From Nemertoderma westbladi (lineage: Eukaryota; Xenacoelomorpha; Nemertodermatida; Nemertodermatidae): a DNA stretch of 21,425 bases. Location of the stretch: NCBI GenBank assembly GCA_032718475.1, contig JAUCBJ010006370.1, positions 1 to 21,425 on the forward strand, in the 5' to 3' direction. Below are positions 19,101-21,425 of the stretch, piece after piece; position 1 is the first letter of the stretch; each line of letters begins with the position of its first letter. The translations under genes were made by a program, and so were the position numbers. The notes beneath the pieces were generated by a model. It was not told where the DNA came from, ran no database searches, and was given only the letters and a program-made list of their open reading frames with translations.

Positions 19101-19890
19101 CCGGCACAGCATTCTTATTTTCTTAATAGGGCCTATATATAATATATATAATGCAGCTGCAATGCAGCATGCCGATTGTAGTAGTAGTATAGTATGTGGT
19201 GAGGTGATAGGGCTCCTTCAATTGGTAAAGTCAAAAGTGGCCGTTTATTGTTTTAGTTAGAAAAGTCTGCCTCTGTAACCTGTTCCTTTCCTTCAATTGG
19301 TTTATGATAATGACGTGTGTTACTTCTTACTTCTGTACTTATTATGTGGAGACCCCAACACGTTAATCAGTTACTAATCCCCTTTCATCATCCAGCCGTT
19401 TTAAAATACCCTTGCTGTTGTATGGAAAAATTAGAAGAGATGGTGGTAGCATCAACTTGTAGTATTTCTTTCTGATAGGGCTCCCATAGGTTTAGACGAA
19501 ATGGTAGCTTGTACTGTAGTTAGCCTTAGCAGCAGCTGCAGTTGACAAACCTGGCATTGCTACCAGTTTCCACCAAATATCATTTGTAATTAAATATTTG
19601 TTGGAGCATAATCTAATCTAGTCCTAAAGACTCTAAAGTCCTGGGTACATAAGGCTGTAAGGTTAGACATAACATGAATGTAAATTGTAAACTAAACAAT
19701 ATGCTAAAAGTAAAGTACAAAGTACCTAGAACTGTAGAATGCTAGAATGTACCATTATATTCTAAGTAGGCCTACAGTACACTGAAGATACATACAGAGC
19801 TGCAAAGGTAACTTTCCATAACTTAATAATAGCTGTCTGGCTGTCTCTCATCTGTCATGCTTCATGTACCTTTAAGTTTGATTCTCAATT
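19101..19890. other. Non-coding interior of the outer transposon
   Basis: No frame, RNA gene or inverted repeat recognised. One TAGGCCTA octamer lies at 19767-19774. Confidence 0.4.
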
Positions 19891-20238
19891 TCACGTCCAA
19901 AATTGGACTTAAAGTCCAATATTGGACTTTTGTAAAAATTAAAAGCCTTATAACAGTGTATAAAAAAAGTTCCCCCTGGTGAATTTCAGGTCCCCCTGTT
20001 CAAAACTCTTATTTTTTGATATATTTTCGATTAAAAAAAAAAAATCCCGCCCGATCCAATTACCCATGGCCCTGGAACAATTGGCTGATTTGAAGTCCAA
20101 TATTGGACTCACAGAAGTCCAATTTTGGACTTGAACTGGAGTCGAAGTCCAATTTTGGACTCAAGTCCAATTTTTGACTTCTCACCGACTGCCAGTGGTG
20201 TATAAAATATCACGAATATATGACACCCAATTTTTAAC

Positions 20239-20505
20239 GGGTTTGACTAAATACGCCACCGACACCTTTCGCATAACACCGACAACCACCAACAACAAAA
20301 GACACAAACTGCAAACCGACAGGTAAGATCGCAAACCGACAGCTGGACAGTATACCGACAACTTCGGTAATGTTAGTAAACTATTTCAGTATTTCAGTAG
20401 GCCTATGTAAACATGATAATACAATTTTTATTTCCAGTCCAAATATTTATAACAAAGTATATTGTCCACTGTCAGCCTGTTGTCGGTGGTGTAATTAGTC
20501 TGTTT
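20239..20505. mobile_element. Short derivative or end copy of the inner transposon family
   Basis: From GGGTTTGACTAAATACGCCA at 20239 to about 20458 the sequence follows the left end of the 16886-18011 element, with small deletions. At 20484-20500, GTCGGTGGTGTAATTAGTC resembles the inverted right tip GTCGGTGGCGTATTTAGTC. This may be a ~265-bp internally deleted copy. No flanking duplication was found. Further TTGTCGGTGGT motifs near 20690 and 20842 could be more decayed ends. It begins only 40 bp beyond the outer element's flank. Confidence 0.7.
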
Positions 20506-20911
20506 CTGTTAGTCATGATAATTTCTTTAAAATATAATACCGCCTTCATACTGTCATATATTAGGCCTATCATGGTATCTGTTTTAAATTATTATATTGC
20601 ATAGCGTAATGGTAAAAATCGTTAGTGTTTTTCATATGTCGGTGTGTTGCTATTATTATTACAGTATTACAGTATTCGTTTTTCAGTTTTTGTCGGTGGT
20701 AGTGCAGTTAAAGCCTGGGCGGTCTTCTCCCCTTTTATAATTACTTATAATTTAGTGCATGCATAATTTATTATGTTTATCACATGAATGTTTATTTTAC
20801 CATGGTCTGAGTGATGATAATAATAATATAATAATAACTGTTGTCGGTGGTATATTTCTGCGGTATCCGTTCCTAACTGCCTAAACTCGGACATACAGCT
20901 GTACCGTAGAA
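20506..20911. other. AT-rich non-coding stretch with scattered GTCGGTGG motifs
   Basis: No gene. TAGGCCTA at 20562-20569 and TTGTCGGTGGT motifs near 20690 and 20842. Confidence 0.4.
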
Positions 20912-20975
20912 GGGGGCTACTTTGATACCCTGGGGTTACTTTGATTTCACTGGGGCTTCTTTGATATTTGACACA
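20912..20975. repeat. ~22-bp tandem repeat, three copies
   Basis: Three diverged units of the form GGGGCTACTTTGAT (GGGGCTAC.., GGGGTTAC.., GGGGCTTC..) with about a 22-bp period. Confidence 0.75.
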
Positions 20976-21107
20976 AATACTGTACGGAGCAAGAATCTAT
21001 AGGCAGGATTTAAAACAACTGGCAGCATCAACCAGTCAACCCAGCTGCTAGCCAAAAAACAAGAAAAGATAAGAAAGAAGGAAAGCAATAAATGCGGTCC
21101 TACTAAT

Positions 21108-21170
21108 TACCCCAACCTACCACAATCTACCCCAACCTACCACAATCTACCGCAATCTACCCCAACAATT
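21108..21170. repeat. 20-bp tandem repeat
   Basis: Two exact copies of TACCCCAACCTACCACAATC (21108-21127 and 21128-21147), followed by a degenerate third (TACCGCAATCTACCCCAAC). It abuts the 89-bp satellite and shares its TACCACAAT core, so it may be an ancestral or degraded edge of that satellite. Confidence 0.85.
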
Positions 21171-21180
21171 CGATAGAGGC

Positions 21181-21425
21181 ATCTAATTACCACAATATTA
21201 TTTTACAATGGCGTCTAATTACCACAATATACAGAACGCAAGTGTCTATTTACCACAAGACTACACTGCATCTAATTACCACAATATTATTTTACATTGG
21301 CGTCTAATTACCACAATATACAGAACGCAAGTGTCTATTTACCACAAGACTACACTGCATCTAATTACCACAATATTATTTTATATTGGCGTCTAATTAC
21401 CACAATATACAGAACGCAAGTGTCT
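21181..21425. repeat. 89-bp satellite, at least 2.75 copies, continues past right edge
   Basis: Units start with ATCTAATTACCACAATATTA at 21181, 21270 and 21359, an exact 89-bp period. Copies are almost identical, differing for example at TTTACAATGG, TTTACATTGG and TTTATATTGG. Each unit holds three ~30-bp submodules: ATCTAATTACCACAATATTA.., GTCTAATTACCACAATATAC.. and GTCTATTTACCACAAG... It is therefore a higher-order repeat grown from a ~30-bp monomer. The plus-strand frame through it exists only because the unit lacks stops in that frame. Confidence 0.93.

Larger units (their letters stand above)
15802..20191. mobile_element. Outer transposon of the nest, TTGGACTT-palindrome ends (probable)
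   Basis: The left end (CAGTCGGTGAGAAGTCAAAA at 15808, then ATTGGACTT) is matched as an exact inverted copy ending at 20191. Inside each end are repeated TTGGACTT/AAGTCCAA palindromic modules (15829-15895 and 20096-20175), with an internal set at 19903-19929. The 8-mer CCAGTGGT occurs at 15794-15801 and 20192-20199 as a likely target duplication. On the left, six extra bases (CCCAGT) separate it from the matched tip. No transposase is visible. The ~4.4-kb span is inflated by the two elements nested in it. CAG tips and an 8-bp duplication suggest hAT, but the family is not certain. Alternatively the two ends could belong to two solo copies. Confidence 0.6.

Noticed and set aside
21181-21425. 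Regular repeats that could suggest a CRISPR array
   Set aside because: The whole 89-bp unit repeats with no variable spacers, and the context is animal DNA. It is a satellite.

Overview
This is animal nuclear DNA, probably from a marine invertebrate. The intergenic sequence is AT-rich, the region is crowded with non-autonomous DNA transposons and satellites, and the one recognisable gene is the metazoan ER lipid-transfer gene TEX2. The two 8-bp palindromes TAGGCCTA (12 exact copies by my count) and TACCGGTA (13 copies) recur throughout. I recall similar TAGGCCTA-rich DNA from echinoderms and hemichordates, but the species cannot be fixed from this window.

Layout. (1) 1-1983, minus strand: an uninterrupted 661-codon reading frame that runs off the left edge. 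It encodes an unidentified protein with a long Ala/Glu/Lys coiled coil, possibly a retrotransposon Gag-like protein. (2) 2014-6200: AT-rich non-coding DNA with a TACCGGTA palindrome array, a ~288-bp tandem duplication and a 38-bp tandem repeat. (3) 6208-7018: a probable degraded inverted-repeat element, followed by a G-run repeat and more than 3 kb of featureless AT-rich DNA with a 24-nt poly-C run. (4) 10515-13361, minus strand: a complete 948-codon TEX2 homologue without introns in its coding region. A candidate splice acceptor lies just upstream of the ATG. (5) 13691-13775: a perfect 22-bp inverted repeat upstream of TEX2. (6) 14969-15745: a hAT-like MITE with an 8-bp target duplication. 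(7) 15802-20191: what looks like three DNA transposons nested in each other. The outer one has TTGGACTT/AAGTCCAA palindromes, the middle one GCGCGCC-rich subterminal arrays, and the inner one ~200-bp terminal inverted repeats and a 9-bp target duplication. The outer layer also carries a decayed LINE-like 3' coding fragment. (8) 20239-21425: a further end copy of the inner family, several short tandem repeats, and an 89-bp satellite built from three ~30-bp subunits that continues past the right edge.

The two coding regions show no functional link. The main interest is the transposon nest, the unidentified left-edge protein, the intronless TEX2 frame and the over-represented 8-bp palindromes. 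All counts and alignments were done by eye, and no database search was possible.
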